From NCBI RefSeq assembly GCF_900066015.1, contig NZ_LN890655.1, positions 2,148,726-2,212,725 on the forward strand: 64,000 nucleotides of DNA, given 5' to 3'. The stretch is from Candidatus Promineifilum breve (GTDB taxonomy: Bacteria > Chloroflexota > Anaerolineae > Promineifilales > Promineifilaceae). Below the pieces are notes generated by a model. That model was given only the letters and a program-made list of their open reading frames with translations, did no database searches and had not been told where the DNA came from. Shown here one piece after another: positions 54,697-63,042 of this stretch (position 1 is its first letter; every line of letters starts with the position of its first letter). The translations under genes were made by a program, and so were the position numbers.

Positions 54697-55907
54697 ACAA
54701 GAAAACCGTGACCGACATCGACGTCAACGGCAAGAAAGTTTTCGTGCGGGTCGATTTCAACGTCCCGCTGAGCAGCAAGGACCCCAACGCCAACATCACC
54801 GTCACCGACGACACGCGCATTCGCGCCGCGCTGCCGACGTTGAATTATCTGCTCGACCACGGCGCGGCGCTCATCCTGGCCTCGCACCTGGGCCGGCCCA
54901 AGACGGCCGACGACAAGCAGTTCGCCATGGGGCCGGTCGCCAAGAAGCTGGAAGAGGTCATCGGCCGGCCGGTCAACTACATCCCGGCGGTGATGAGCGA
55001 CGAGGTGAAGGCGGCGGCGGCGGCCATGAAGCCGGGCGACATCATCCTGTTGGAGAACACCCGCTTCGACCCGCGCGAGAAGAAAAACGACCCGCAACTG
55101 GGAGCCGATTTCGCCGGACTGGCCGACGTCTACGTCGATGACGCCTTCGGCTCGGCCCACCGGCCCGACGCCAGCGTTGACGGCGCGGCCTATGCCATGC
55201 GCGCCAAGGGCGGCCCGGTCGTCTCCGGCTTCCTGATGAACGCCGAAATCTCGGCCCTGGGCGTGGCCGTGGAGAACCCGCCGCGCCCCTACGTCGCCAT
55301 CATGGGCGGGGCCAAAATTTCCGACAAGATCAAGCTGATCGAAAACCTGCTCGATAAGGCCGACAAGATCCTCATCGGCGGCGGCATGGCCAACACCTTC
55401 CTAAAGGCGCAGGGGCACAACCTGGGCAAATCGCTGGTGGAGGAAGAGGCGCTGCCGGAGGCCAAGCGGCTGCTGGAGATGGCCGCCGACCGGCTCATCC
55501 TGCCGGTGGACGTGGTGACGGCGACCGAGATATCCAACGAGGCCCCGTCGGAGGTGGAGATGGTCTGGGCGCTGTCGCCCGACCGGATGGCCCTCGACAT
55601 CGGCCCGGCCACGGTGGAGCGCTTCAACGCCGAACTGCAAGACGCGCAACTGGTGATCTGGAACGGCCCGATGGGCGTGTTCGAGACGCCGCAATTCGCC
55701 CACGGCACGAACCAACTGGCCCAGATGCTGGCGACGATGGTCGACCAGGGCACGAAGGTCATCATCGGCGGCGGCGACTCGGCGGCGGCCGTGCGCAAGG
55801 CCGGCCTGACGGACAAGATGACCCACGTCAGCACCGGCGGTGGGGCCAGTCTGGAACTCCTGGAGGGGCGGGAGTTGCCGGGGGTGGTGGCGTTGGACGA
55901 GAGGTAG
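54693..55907 (+). CDS. pgk: Phosphoglycerate kinase
   Basis: Glycolytic and gluconeogenic enzyme transferring phosphate between 1,3-bisphosphoglycerate and ADP. The 404-aa length and motifs are standard: VRVDFNVPL near residue 17, SHLGRPK near 67, the nucleotide loop GGAKISDKI near 205 and C-terminal GGGDSAAAVRKAGL. AAGGAG lies 8 nt upstream of the ATG. A strong terminator follows. Confidence 0.97.
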   Translation: MNKKTVTDIDVNGKKVFVRVDFNVPLSSKDPNANITVTDDTRIRAALPTLNYLLDHGAALILASHLGRPKTADDKQFAMGPVAKKLEEVIGRPVNYIPAVMSDEVKAAAAAMKPGDIILLENTRFDPREKKNDPQLGADFAGLADVYVDDAFGSAHRPDASVDGAAYAMRAKGGPVVSGFLMNAEISALGVAVENPPRPYVAIMGGAKISDKIKLIENLLDKADKILIGGGMANTFLKAQGHNLGKSLVEEEALPEAKRLLEMAADRLILPVDVVTATEISNEAPSEVEMVWALSPDRMALDIGPATVERFNAELQDAQLVIWNGPMGVFETPQFAHGTNQLAQMLATMVDQGTKVIIGGGDSAAAVRKAGLTDKMTHVSTGGGASLELLEGRELPGVVALDER

Positions 55908-55948
55908 CAGAGTTTTCCGTTGATTTAAAATCTGAAGCACACTGTGTA

Positions 55949-55980
55949 TAAGGGCCTGCCAAATAGGCAAGGCCCTTTTT
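55949..55980 (+). terminator. Intrinsic terminator after pgk
   Basis: AAGGGCCTGCC and GGCAAGGCCCTT form a stem with a single bulge around AAATA and are followed by TTTTT. Confidence 0.88.
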
Positions 55981-56067
55981 ATACCCAATTAAACTACCGA
56001 CAGCCAACATGGTGTTGAAACGTCTGTGAATTAAATTGCCTTTGATTTAGTGATATAGTATTTTAAC

Positions 56068-56103
56068 TTGACAGGCGAAGCATTGGTGACTACTATAAGT
56101 ATC
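56068..56103 (+). promoter_or_regulatory. Promoter and C-box of the methyltransferase gene
   Basis: TTGACA (56068-56073) and TACTAT (56091-56096) are 17 nt apart. CTATAAGTATC (56093-56103) overlaps the -10 and nearly matches the right half (CTTATAAGTATC) of the C-box at 57776-57806, so the C protein may also set M expression. Confidence 0.6.
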
Positions 56104-56125
56104 ATATAGGCGTTAGGGTCAGAAG

Positions 56126-56974
56126 ATGTTAGAGACCATAATTAAATTTGTTGGGAAGCCCTACTATCGATCGCCTTATTGTGCGATCTTCAATCTAGAT
56201 TGCTTAGAAGCCATGAGTAAAATCCCAACGCCATTTGCCAATTTAACCGTAACTAGCCCACCTTACAATATCGGCAAAGAGTATGAGAGTGTAATGCCTC
56301 TCTATGATTATCTGAATTGGTGCGAAAGCTGGATCTCTCAGATATATAGACTTACGGTGAATAATGGAGCTTTCTGGCTTAATCTGGGCTATATCGCGAT
56401 AGCGGATCGCGCCAAGGCAATTCCTTTGCCTTATTTGCTTTGGAATCGCATCCCGTTCTTTCTAATTCAAGAGGTTATTTGGAACTATGGCGCTGGAGTT
56501 GCCGGCAAAAAATTCTTCTCGCCACGTAATGAAAAGTTTCTCTGGTATATAAAGAATGGATCCGATTATACGTTCAATCTAGATGATGTTCGCGACCCCG
56601 ATGTGAAGTATCCAAATCAAAAGAAAAACGGTAAGATAAAAGTTAACTCATTAGGTAAAAACCCTTCAGACGTATGGCAAATTCCGAAGGTTACTTCGGG
56701 AGCAGACCGAAGTTCTAGAGAACGCACACCACATCCGGCTCAATTTCCCAAGGCGCTTATCGAGAGGATAATAAAAGCGTCATCGAATGCTGGTGAGATA
56801 GTCTTTGATCCATTTCTTGGGTCTGGAACAACGGCTATTGCGGCGCTCGAACACAAGAGAATCGCTATAGGCTTCGAGATAAACTCGGATTATTGCCAAA
56901 TCGCGGCTGATAGAATTGAGGATTTTATCCATACTCCTAGACAAAAGGAGCTATTGCAATGGGAGATTGAGTAA
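56126..56974 (+). CDS. Type II DNA methyltransferase, beta class
   Basis: 282 aa. The catalytic motif TSPPYN (residues 43-48) precedes the SAM loop FDPFLGSGT (227-235), giving the beta-class order. SPPY suggests N4-cytosine methylation, as in M.ScaI-like enzymes. The neighbouring tail-to-tail endonuclease (overlap 24 nt) makes it the M of an RM system. The low-GC codon use (many AAA, ATA, TTA) contrasts with its surroundings, pointing to transfer. Confidence 0.88.
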   Translation: MLETIIKFVGKPYYRSPYCAIFNLDCLEAMSKIPTPFANLTVTSPPYNIGKEYESVMPLYDYLNWCESWISQIYRLTVNNGAFWLNLGYIAIADRAKAIPLPYLLWNRIPFFLIQEVIWNYGAGVAGKKFFSPRNEKFLWYIKNGSDYTFNLDDVRDPDVKYPNQKKNGKIKVNSLGKNPSDVWQIPKVTSGADRSSRERTPHPAQFPKALIERIIKASSNAGEIVFDPFLGSGTTAIAALEHKRIAIGFEINSDYCQIAADRIEDFIHTPRQKELLQWEIE

Positions 56975-57538
56975 CTTATATCGTTCTGACGCTAAATCAA
57001 GTCGTGCTTGTTGGCCTGTAGCAGTCGCTTGCCCAATCCAATCAAAATGATCTATCCAGCCAAATCTTACCCCGATAATCCGAGGCTTCTGAGACGAACT
57101 AAATCTTTGAAAGTTGATTGCAAGATAGTAACCAGATTTGCTTTTCTTAGAATTTTCAGCTTCTTGTGTGTAGCTTCGATTACCGAAAATTCTTTTGGCG
57201 CTTGAAGATGTCTTAATCTCAATTGAGTAATTTGGGTCAGGAATATATACTAAATCTTTCTCGTCCGCGGTTTCTTCGCGACGCCAGACGCCTGGGTAGC
57301 GACTAGAAAATTCAAGCGGTATCAACTCGTGAAGAAAATACGCCATTATTTGGGGGCGCGGAAACAAGTCTTGGCCTATTTTGAACGGTTTACTGCCAAT
57401 TTTGGAATTGAAGATATCGTCCCATACAGTTAGTACAACTTCATATATTTCGTTTGGATCAAGCGGGTGGGCGTCGATCAACTCTCTAGTGCGCGTTACC
57501 CACATTTCGATAGGCAACTCGTGATAAGGAGATTTCAT
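56951..57538 (-). CDS. ScaI-like type II restriction endonuclease
   Basis: 195 aa from ATG 57538, chosen because it overlaps the C gene stop by 4 nt. MKSPYHELPIEMWVTRTREL and FPRPQIMAYFLHELIPLEF recall the ScaI family (recognition AGTACT, from memory). A PD-(D/E)xK nuclease core is visible in EKDLVYIPDPNYSIEIKTSS, with the lysine in EIK. The specificity in this host is inferred, not shown. Confidence 0.78.
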   Translation of the reverse strand: MKSPYHELPIEMWVTRTRELIDAHPLDPNEIYEVVLTVWDDIFNSKIGSKPFKIGQDLFPRPQIMAYFLHELIPLEFSSRYPGVWRREETADEKDLVYIPDPNYSIEIKTSSSAKRIFGNRSYTQEAENSKKSKSGYYLAINFQRFSSSQKPRIIGVRFGWIDHFDWIGQATATGQQARLDLASERYKLLNLPLQ

Positions 57539-57756
57539 TTGTCTACTCCACAAGTGAGCTCGGAAAGAGATGCTTCTAAAGCATGGGCTAATCGGGCCAG
57601 ATTAAGTAGACTGATGTTTCGTTCTCCTCGCTCAACCCCGCCGATATACGTGCGATGCAAGCCTGTAAGTTCTGCAAGCCTTTCCTGGGAAAGGCCTTTG
57701 GTCAAACGAAGGTGTCGTATGTTAGCACCTAGTCTCCTTAAGAGTTCCTGGGACAT
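57535..57756 (-). CDS. Controller (C) protein of the restriction-modification system
   Basis: 73-aa HTH_3 protein (LGANIRHLRLTKGLSQERLAELTGLHRTYIGGVERGERNISLLNLARLAHAL). C proteins bind their own C-box, activating late expression of R so that the host is first methylated. The ATGA overlap with the R gene shows coupling. It lies 20 nt from the palindromic box. Confidence 0.9.
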   Translation of the reverse strand: MSQELLRRLGANIRHLRLTKGLSQERLAELTGLHRTYIGGVERGERNISLLNLARLAHALEASLSELTCGVDK

Positions 57757-57775
57757 AACGTGATTATTAGTGGAT

Positions 57776-57806
57776 GATACTTATAAGTCTACATCTTATA
57801 AGTATC
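57776..57806 (-). promoter_or_regulatory. C-box of the C-R operon
   Basis: GATACTTATAAG (57776-57787) and CTTATAAGTATC (57795-57806) are perfect inverted arms 7 nt apart, just upstream of the C gene. Each arm contains TTATAA and could serve as a C-protein dimer site. Confidence 0.75.
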
Positions 57807-57848
57807 GCCACACGATTCTGATTGCCTAACCTGTCACCTCAAGGTCTT

Positions 57849-58370
57849 ATGGTTGTTACCAAGTCAAAACGTCTTTTCCTCAGGTTTTTAACCTATTCCG
57901 ACCAAATTACCCTAACTCTTCTCTTCGCCGACCCCGACGTCATGCGCTTCGGCGACGGCCCGCGTTCGCCGGAATGGGTGCAAGATTGGCTGCGCCACAC
58001 CCTGGACAGCTACGCCCGGCGCGGCTACGGCCCGTGGGCGGTGGTGGAAAAGGCCAGCGGCGAAACCATCGGCTATTGCGGCCTGTTCCACTACCCCGAC
58101 GTCAATGGCCGGGCCGAGATCGAGATCGGCTACCGGCTGGCCCGCGCCTGTTGGGGGCAGGGCTATGCGACCGAGGCCGTTATGGCCGCCCGCGACTACG
58201 CCTTTAACGCGCTGGGCCTGACCCGGCTCATCGCCCTGATCGACCCGGCCAACGTCGCCTCGCTGCGCGTCGCCACGAAAGCCGGGCTGCGCCATGAGGC
58301 CGACGCGCTGCTGCCGGGGTATACTTATCCCGACCGCGTATACGTCATTGAGCGCGGCCAAGGCGGTTGA
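57849..58370 (+). CDS. GNAT-family N-acetyltransferase
   Basis: 173 aa from ATG 57849. It is RimJ/RimL-like, with FLTYSDQITLTLLFADPDVMRF at the start, IEIGYRLARACWGQGYATEAV as the acetyl-CoA loop (Q/RxxGxG/A) and LIALIDPANVASLRVATKAGL at the C-terminus. It acetylates an amino group of a protein or small molecule. The first 10 codons have AT-rich use, continuing from the RM island; the rest is GC-rich. Confidence 0.85.
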   Translation: MVVTKSKRLFLRFLTYSDQITLTLLFADPDVMRFGDGPRSPEWVQDWLRHTLDSYARRGYGPWAVVEKASGETIGYCGLFHYPDVNGRAEIEIGYRLARACWGQGYATEAVMAARDYAFNALGLTRLIALIDPANVASLRVATKAGLRHEADALLPGYTYPDRVYVIERGQGG

Positions 58371-58375
58371 CCAGC

Positions 58376-59413
58376 ATGATGTGGCTCTGCGCGCTTCCGG
58401 CGCTGTTGATCATCACCCTTCTCATCTACCTGGTGCGCTCCGGCCCCACCCTGCCGCCGGAAACGAACCGGATCATCGACGATGTGCTGCGCGGAGAATT
58501 GCCGGAGATCGTCACCGGCCAAACAGGCTTCGCCCAATCGGACGGCCTCGACATCTGGTACGAATGCCTCGCGCCCGACGGCCCGGCCCGCGGCACCGTG
58601 CTGCTGCTCATGGGGCTGGCCGGCGATGCGCTGTTCTGGCCGCCGTCGTTCCTGCGCGCGCTGGTCGATGCCGGGTATCGGGTCATCCGCTACGACCATC
58701 GCGGCACGGGCCAATCCGATTGGGTCAAGCACTGGGATCGGCGACAGCCCTACACCCTGGCCGACATGGCCGGCGACGCCCTGGCTGTGCTCGACGCGCT
58801 GGGCGTGGCGCGGGCGCATCTGATCGGCCAGTCGATGGGCGGCATGATCGCCCAGGAAATCGCCATCGCCCGGCCCGACCGGGTGGCCTCGCTCACGCTG
58901 CTGAGCACGTCGGGCTTCATCGGCGACCCCGACCTGCCGGGGCTGTCGTCCGGCACCCTGCTGAAGGCGGCCGTCAAGGGCCTACCCCTGTTCCGCTACC
59001 GGCTGCTGGGCGGCGAGAAGAATCTCATCCTGGAGCGTGTCGCCAAGCAGGTGATCGCCGGCGGGCCGGAAAGCGTGGACATCAAGGAGACGGCCGAGGT
59101 CGCCCTCTACGACCTGCGGCGGCGGCGCGGCGTCAATCTGAAAGCGATGTGGCAACATCAGGCCGCGATCACGGTAGCCGGTTCGCGCTATAACCGGCTG
59201 GCCGCGCTCGATGTGCCGACGCTGGTCATCCACGGCACGGCCGATCCGATCATCCCGGTCGAGCAGGGCCGTAAACTGGCCGCTATCATCCCCGGCGCGC
59301 AGGGGGTATGGCTCGACGGCGTGGGCCACGTCTTCCCGTTTCCCGACATGGAACCGGTGATGACCCACCTGCTGGCCCATCTGGCCGGGCAACGGTTGCC
59401 GCTGATAGCGTAA
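58376..59413 (+). CDS. Alpha/beta hydrolase with N-terminal membrane anchor
   Basis: 345 aa from ATG 58376. An N-terminal hydrophobic helix (MWLCALPALLIITLLIYLV) precedes the hydrolase fold. The nucleophile elbow is GQSMGG. The acid is in GTADPIIP and the histidine in GVGHVFPF. RYDHRGTGQSDW is typical of esterases and haloperoxidase-type hydrolases. The substrate is unknown. It begins 6 nt after the GNAT stop. Confidence 0.87.
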   Translation: MMWLCALPALLIITLLIYLVRSGPTLPPETNRIIDDVLRGELPEIVTGQTGFAQSDGLDIWYECLAPDGPARGTVLLLMGLAGDALFWPPSFLRALVDAGYRVIRYDHRGTGQSDWVKHWDRRQPYTLADMAGDALAVLDALGVARAHLIGQSMGGMIAQEIAIARPDRVASLTLLSTSGFIGDPDLPGLSSGTLLKAAVKGLPLFRYRLLGGEKNLILERVAKQVIAGGPESVDIKETAEVALYDLRRRRGVNLKAMWQHQAAITVAGSRYNRLAALDVPTLVIHGTADPIIPVEQGRKLAAIIPGAQGVWLDGVGHVFPFPDMEPVMTHLLAHLAGQRLPLIA

Positions 59414-59435
59414 CAAACAAATAGGAGAATAATCT

Positions 59436-59726
59436 ATGTATGGACTGATCGGAAAAATGATCGCCGCGCCCGGCAAGCGCGATGACCTGATCGCCATTCT
59501 GCTGGAAGGCATCGCCGGCATGCCCGGCTGTCTCAGCTACATCGTGGCCGCCGACCCGGCCGACGCCGACGCCATCTGGATCACCGAGGTCTGGGACAAC
59601 GCGGCCAGCCATCAGGCGTCGCTGTCGCTGCCGTCGGTGCGGGCGGCCATCGACCGCGCCCGGCCGATCATCGCCGGCTTTGGCGATTCCACCGTCACCA
59701 CGCCGGTCGGTGGTCATGGATTATAG
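59436..59726 (+). CDS. Antibiotic biosynthesis monooxygenase (ABM)-like protein
   Basis: 96 aa. A ferredoxin-like fold with MYGLIGKMIAAPGKRDDLIAILLEG and CLSYIVAADPADADAIWITEVWDNAASHQASL, which are the ABM signatures. Members act on quinones, or are heme-degrading or stress-linked oxygenases. AGGAGA precedes the ATG. It precedes two PPOX genes that may share its flavin or F420 context. Confidence 0.85.
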   Translation: MYGLIGKMIAAPGKRDDLIAILLEGIAGMPGCLSYIVAADPADADAIWITEVWDNAASHQASLSLPSVRAAIDRARPIIAGFGDSTVTTPVGGHGL

Positions 59727-59749
59727 AAACCATCACCCGGTGGGCACCT

Positions 59750-60190
59750 ATGAACCGCGTAATTCCTGACGGGTTTATGGATCTGGTCAACGCGCCGCCG
59801 GTGGCCGCGCTGACCACCATCATGCCCGACGGCCAACCGCAAACAACCGTCGTGTGGTGCGACTACGACGGCGAATTCGTGCGCGTCAACACCATGCGCG
59901 GCTTTCGCAAAGAGAAGAACATGCGCCTCAACCCGCGGGTCACGCTGCTGTGCTACGATCCGCGCGAACCGTTGCGCTCCTTGGAGATTCGTGGCTGCGT
60001 CGAAGAGATGACCGAAGTTGGGGCCATGGAGCACCTGGACGGGCTATCGCTGCGCTACACCGGCGCGTCGCCCTACTTCGGGGCATGCGTGCCCGCCGAA
60101 CTGCGGGCGACGGAGACCCCCATCCTGTGCCGCATTCGCCCGACGCACGTCGTCGGCCTGGACGCCCGAAAGAAGAAGGCGGCGTCATGA
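59750..60190 (+). CDS. PPOX-class F420-dependent or FMN-binding protein, first copy
   Basis: 146 aa. VAALTTIMPDGQPQTTVVWCDYDGEFVRVNTMRG and KNMRLNPRVTLLCYDP are the family's strand-turn motifs. The copy is 34 nt downstream of ABM and overlaps the second PPOX gene by 4 nt. The two differ enough to have separate roles. Confidence 0.85.
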   Translation: MNRVIPDGFMDLVNAPPVAALTTIMPDGQPQTTVVWCDYDGEFVRVNTMRGFRKEKNMRLNPRVTLLCYDPREPLRSLEIRGCVEEMTEVGAMEHLDGLSLRYTGASPYFGACVPAELRATETPILCRIRPTHVVGLDARKKKAAS

Positions 60191-60609
60191 GCCTGCCCAT
60201 CCCTCAAGCCCACCTGGACTTGTTGACGCGGCCCGTCCACGGCGTGCTGACGACGATGATGCCCGACGGCCAGCCGCAATCCAGTCTGGTATGGTGCGAT
60301 TGCGACGGCGAATGCGCCCGCGTCAACACGACGGCCGAGCGCCAGAAAGGGCGCAACATGATCGCCAACCCGCGGGTCACGTTGCTCATCGTGGATCCCG
60401 ATGACACGGCCCGCTACATCGAGATTCGGGGCACGGCGCAACTCATCACGGACGGCGCGGTCGCCCATCTGGATGAGATCACCCGCGCCTACACTCACCA
60501 TCCGCAGTATTACGGCTATATTTATCCACGGGAACAACGCGAGCGAGAAACGCGCCTGATTTGCCGGATTCAGGCGACCAAAATCACCCTCGACGCCATT
60601 CACAAGTGA
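60187..60609 (+). CDS. PPOX-class F420-dependent or FMN-binding protein, second copy
   Basis: 140 aa from ATG 60187, inside the stop of the first copy (ATGA). VHGVLTTMMPDGQPQSSLVWCDCDGECARVNTTAERQKGRNMIANPRVTLLIVDPDD closely parallels copy one, indicating tandem duplication. C-terminal TRLICRIQATKITLDAIHK is its own. The cofactor is not proven. Confidence 0.88.
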   Translation: MSLPIPQAHLDLLTRPVHGVLTTMMPDGQPQSSLVWCDCDGECARVNTTAERQKGRNMIANPRVTLLIVDPDDTARYIEIRGTAQLITDGAVAHLDEITRAYTHHPQYYGYIYPREQRERETRLICRIQATKITLDAIHK

Positions 60610-60640
60610 CCATCCCGGCGCACACGATCAGGGGGATACC

Positions 60641-61756
60641 ATGAAAATCTTCATCTTGGGCGGCTATGGGCTGACGGGCAAGTTATTGGCCCGCCACCTC
60701 CTACAGCAGACCGAAGCGGATGTCGTCATTGCCGGGCGCACCCTTGAGAAAGCGGCAGCGTTCGCCGGAGAACTGAACGCTGAATTTGCCGGCGAGCGCG
60801 TGTCGGCCCGACGCGCCGACGCCGCCGATGGGGATAGCCTGGGCCAAGCATTGGCCGGCACCGATCTCCTGCTGGTGGCCGCGCCGACGACCCGCCATGT
60901 GGATACAGTCATCGAGGCCGCGCTGGCGGCGGGCGTGGACTACCTCGACATCCAACTCGACGCCCACAAACTGGCCCGGCTCAAGGCAATGGCCCCGCAG
61001 ATCGAGGCCGCCGGACGCTGCTTCATCACCGAGGCCGGCTACCATCCCGGCTTGCCGGCGGTCATGGTGCGCCAGGCCGCCGCGCAACTGGACACGATCG
61101 ACGCGGCCGTCGTCGCCGGCTATCTCAATATGGGCCACGACCTGCCCTACTCCGACGCGGTGGACGAGTTAATGGAAGCCTTCCGCCACTACGAGGCGCA
61201 GACCTATCAGGACGGCCATTGGACGGAGCCGGGCCACTACACGACCCGCGAGGTAGACTTTGGGGGCGAGATCGGTCCGCGCCACTGCTTCTCGATGTTC
61301 TTCGAGGAACTGCGCGACCTGCCGGCGCTCTACCCCACGCTGCGCGAGTTGGGCTTCTACATTGCCAGCACCCATTGGCTGGTCGATTGGGTCATCACGC
61401 CGCTGGTCATGGCCGGGCTGAAAGTGCCGTCGCCGGGCGTGAGTCACAACCTGGGCCGGTTGATGTGGTGGGGGATGCAGACGTTTGCCCGGCCGCCCTA
61501 CCTGGTGATGATCCACACCACGGCGCGCGGCCGAAAAGACGGCGCGCCGGCCGCGGTTGAGCTTGCCGTTTCCCATGCCGACGGCTACGAATTGACGGCC
61601 ATTCCCGTCGTCGCCTGCCTGCGGCAATACATCGACGGCACGGCGCGGCGGCCGGGGCTGTGGTACATGGGGCATCTGGTGGAGCCGGGGCGGTTTTTTG
61701 TGGATATGGCGACGATGGGAGTTGCCATAGTCATGGGCGACTGTTTATTCTTTTGA
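60641..61756 (+). CDS. Saccharopine dehydrogenase-like oxidoreductase
   Basis: 371 aa. The N-terminal Rossmann motif is ILGGYGLTGKLLARHLL, followed by DVVIAGRTLEKAAAFA. The middle domain resembles the saccharopine dehydrogenase/homospermidine synthase family (FITEAGYHPGLPAVMVRQAAAQL). The reductase role is uncertain. No lysine-pathway partner adjoins it. Confidence 0.85.
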   Translation: MKIFILGGYGLTGKLLARHLLQQTEADVVIAGRTLEKAAAFAGELNAEFAGERVSARRADAADGDSLGQALAGTDLLLVAAPTTRHVDTVIEAALAAGVDYLDIQLDAHKLARLKAMAPQIEAAGRCFITEAGYHPGLPAVMVRQAAAQLDTIDAAVVAGYLNMGHDLPYSDAVDELMEAFRHYEAQTYQDGHWTEPGHYTTREVDFGGEIGPRHCFSMFFEELRDLPALYPTLRELGFYIASTHWLVDWVITPLVMAGLKVPSPGVSHNLGRLMWWGMQTFARPPYLVMIHTTARGRKDGAPAAVELAVSHADGYELTAIPVVACLRQYIDGTARRPGLWYMGHLVEPGRFFVDMATMGVAIVMGDCLFF

Positions 61757-62902
61757 CGCCTCCTCCTTTAATGCGGCCCGTATCTCCGTCGAAGACGCAT
61801 CATGCCGGAACAGCCCCGCCGGAATCGCCGCGAACAACCCGCCAAATCCTTCCGGTATCGCCAGTTCGTATAGCTCCCTAAACGCGCCATCGGCCCCCTC
61901 CCGCCCGGCCACCAGGAAGCGGTTGCCGCGCTCCCGTAGCTCGCGCAGAGCCTCTAGCATCGCCATCTCGCTATCGCCGTAATAGCGCGGTTGGATGACG
62001 CGCGCCGCCGTATCGAAACCGACCACGAAGGTCGCCCCCGGATAGAGCCGCGACTTGGCGACGTAGGTCGGCGCGTTGCCGGCCACGGCCGCATAGCGCC
62101 CGGCGAACTGGCTGAGCCGCTCCAGCAATACAGCCGGCTCCAACGGCGGCTTGTCCACGTTGACGGCCGACACCTCGAAGGCCACCGGCGCGCCCAGCAA
62201 CGCCGCGGCCGTCTCGGCCAGGCCGATATGCCCAGCGTGGAGCGGGTTGAACGAGCCGGAGAGGACGGCCGCCGGCGGCTCGGTCAACAGGTCGCCGTCG
62301 GGGGCGATGCCGAACCAGTCGATCGCTTCCCGTCGCAACTGCCCGGCCGCGGCGGCGAAATCGACGCTGGCCGCTTCCAGGCCGTCGCCGGGGCCGAGGG
62401 GTAGAGTCGGGCGGTCGGCCACGCCGCAGGCCTCGCCCAGCGCGTCCAGCAGCAGGCGGCTGACCAAGCCCTCTTCGCCGGCCCGGTCGCGCGCCCCTTT
62501 CTCCAGATGCAGCGTCCAGGCCGTCAGCCGGCCGGGCGACCAGGTCGCGACGTGGGCGCGGTGCTCCCCCTTCTTGGGCCGGTCGGTGACGATGGCCGCC
62601 GTGGCGGCCAGGCCAACGATAGGGAACGTTTCCAATTCGCGTAGGTGATAGGCACGGGCCAGCGCCCGCCCGGCCATCCGCCGCCCGGTCTCGGCCGAGA
62701 CGTATTGCTCCGGCGTCCGGCCCAGGAATTCATCGAACGAGTCGGCGGCGTAGGGGATGAGCGCCTCCAGCAACGTGCGCGACGCACCGGGCACACCCAG
62801 CAGGTCGGCCAAAGACTGGCTGCCCGCCCCGGCGGCGGCGAAGACGGCGCGCGGTGGGCTGTCGTGGATAGACTGGATGAGGTGGCGGATGGCGTCGTCC
62901 AT
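61745..62902 (-). CDS. CinA-like / nucleotidylyltransferase fusion
   Basis: 385 aa. The N-terminal half resembles the CinA C-terminal nicotinamide-nucleotide deamidase: GVPGASRTLLEALIPY, VSAETGRRMAGRALARAY and TDRPKKGEHRAHVATW. The C-terminal half has nucleotidyltransferase motifs GSFNPLHAGH and ASSTEIRAAL, like NadD (NMN/NaMN adenylyltransferase). It may join NMN recycling and NAD synthesis in one chain. The stop overlaps the tail of the saccharopine-like gene by 12 nt. Confidence 0.75.
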   Translation of the reverse strand: MDDAIRHLIQSIHDSPPRAVFAAAGAGSQSLADLLGVPGASRTLLEALIPYAADSFDEFLGRTPEQYVSAETGRRMAGRALARAYHLRELETFPIVGLAATAAIVTDRPKKGEHRAHVATWSPGRLTAWTLHLEKGARDRAGEEGLVSRLLLDALGEACGVADRPTLPLGPGDGLEAASVDFAAAAGQLRREAIDWFGIAPDGDLLTEPPAAVLSGSFNPLHAGHIGLAETAAALLGAPVAFEVSAVNVDKPPLEPAVLLERLSQFAGRYAAVAGNAPTYVAKSRLYPGATFVVGFDTAARVIQPRYYGDSEMAMLEALRELRERGNRFLVAGREGADGAFRELYELAIPEGFGGLFAAIPAGLFRHDASSTEIRAALKEEASKE

Positions 62903-62913
62903 AAGAGAAGAGA

Positions 62914-63042
62914 ATCAACAGATTACACAGATTTCCCCTGGAAACCGAGTTTCTTCTTGGAAACTCGGTTTCTAGAGCACGCGTTCGATTCTTTGTTCAT
63001 TCAGCTTAGAACCCCGGTTTCTCAGTGGAAACCGAGGTTTCA
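62914..63042 (+). repeat. Two AAACCGAGTTT palindromes and a CAGATT half-element
   Basis: GAAACCGAGTTTCTTCTTGG and GAAACTCGGTTTCTAG (62938-62976) form one element. ACCCCGGTTTCTCAGTGGAA with GAAACCGAGGTTTC (63008-63042) forms the second, whose right end overlaps the stop of the exoribonuclease gene. CAACAGATTACACAGATTTC lies just before them. Confidence 0.85.

Noticed and set aside
55908-56125. tRNA gene or attachment site at the RM island boundary
   Set aside because: Looked for cloverleaf arms and a direct repeat at 57810-57850, but saw only the pgk terminator and the M promoter.
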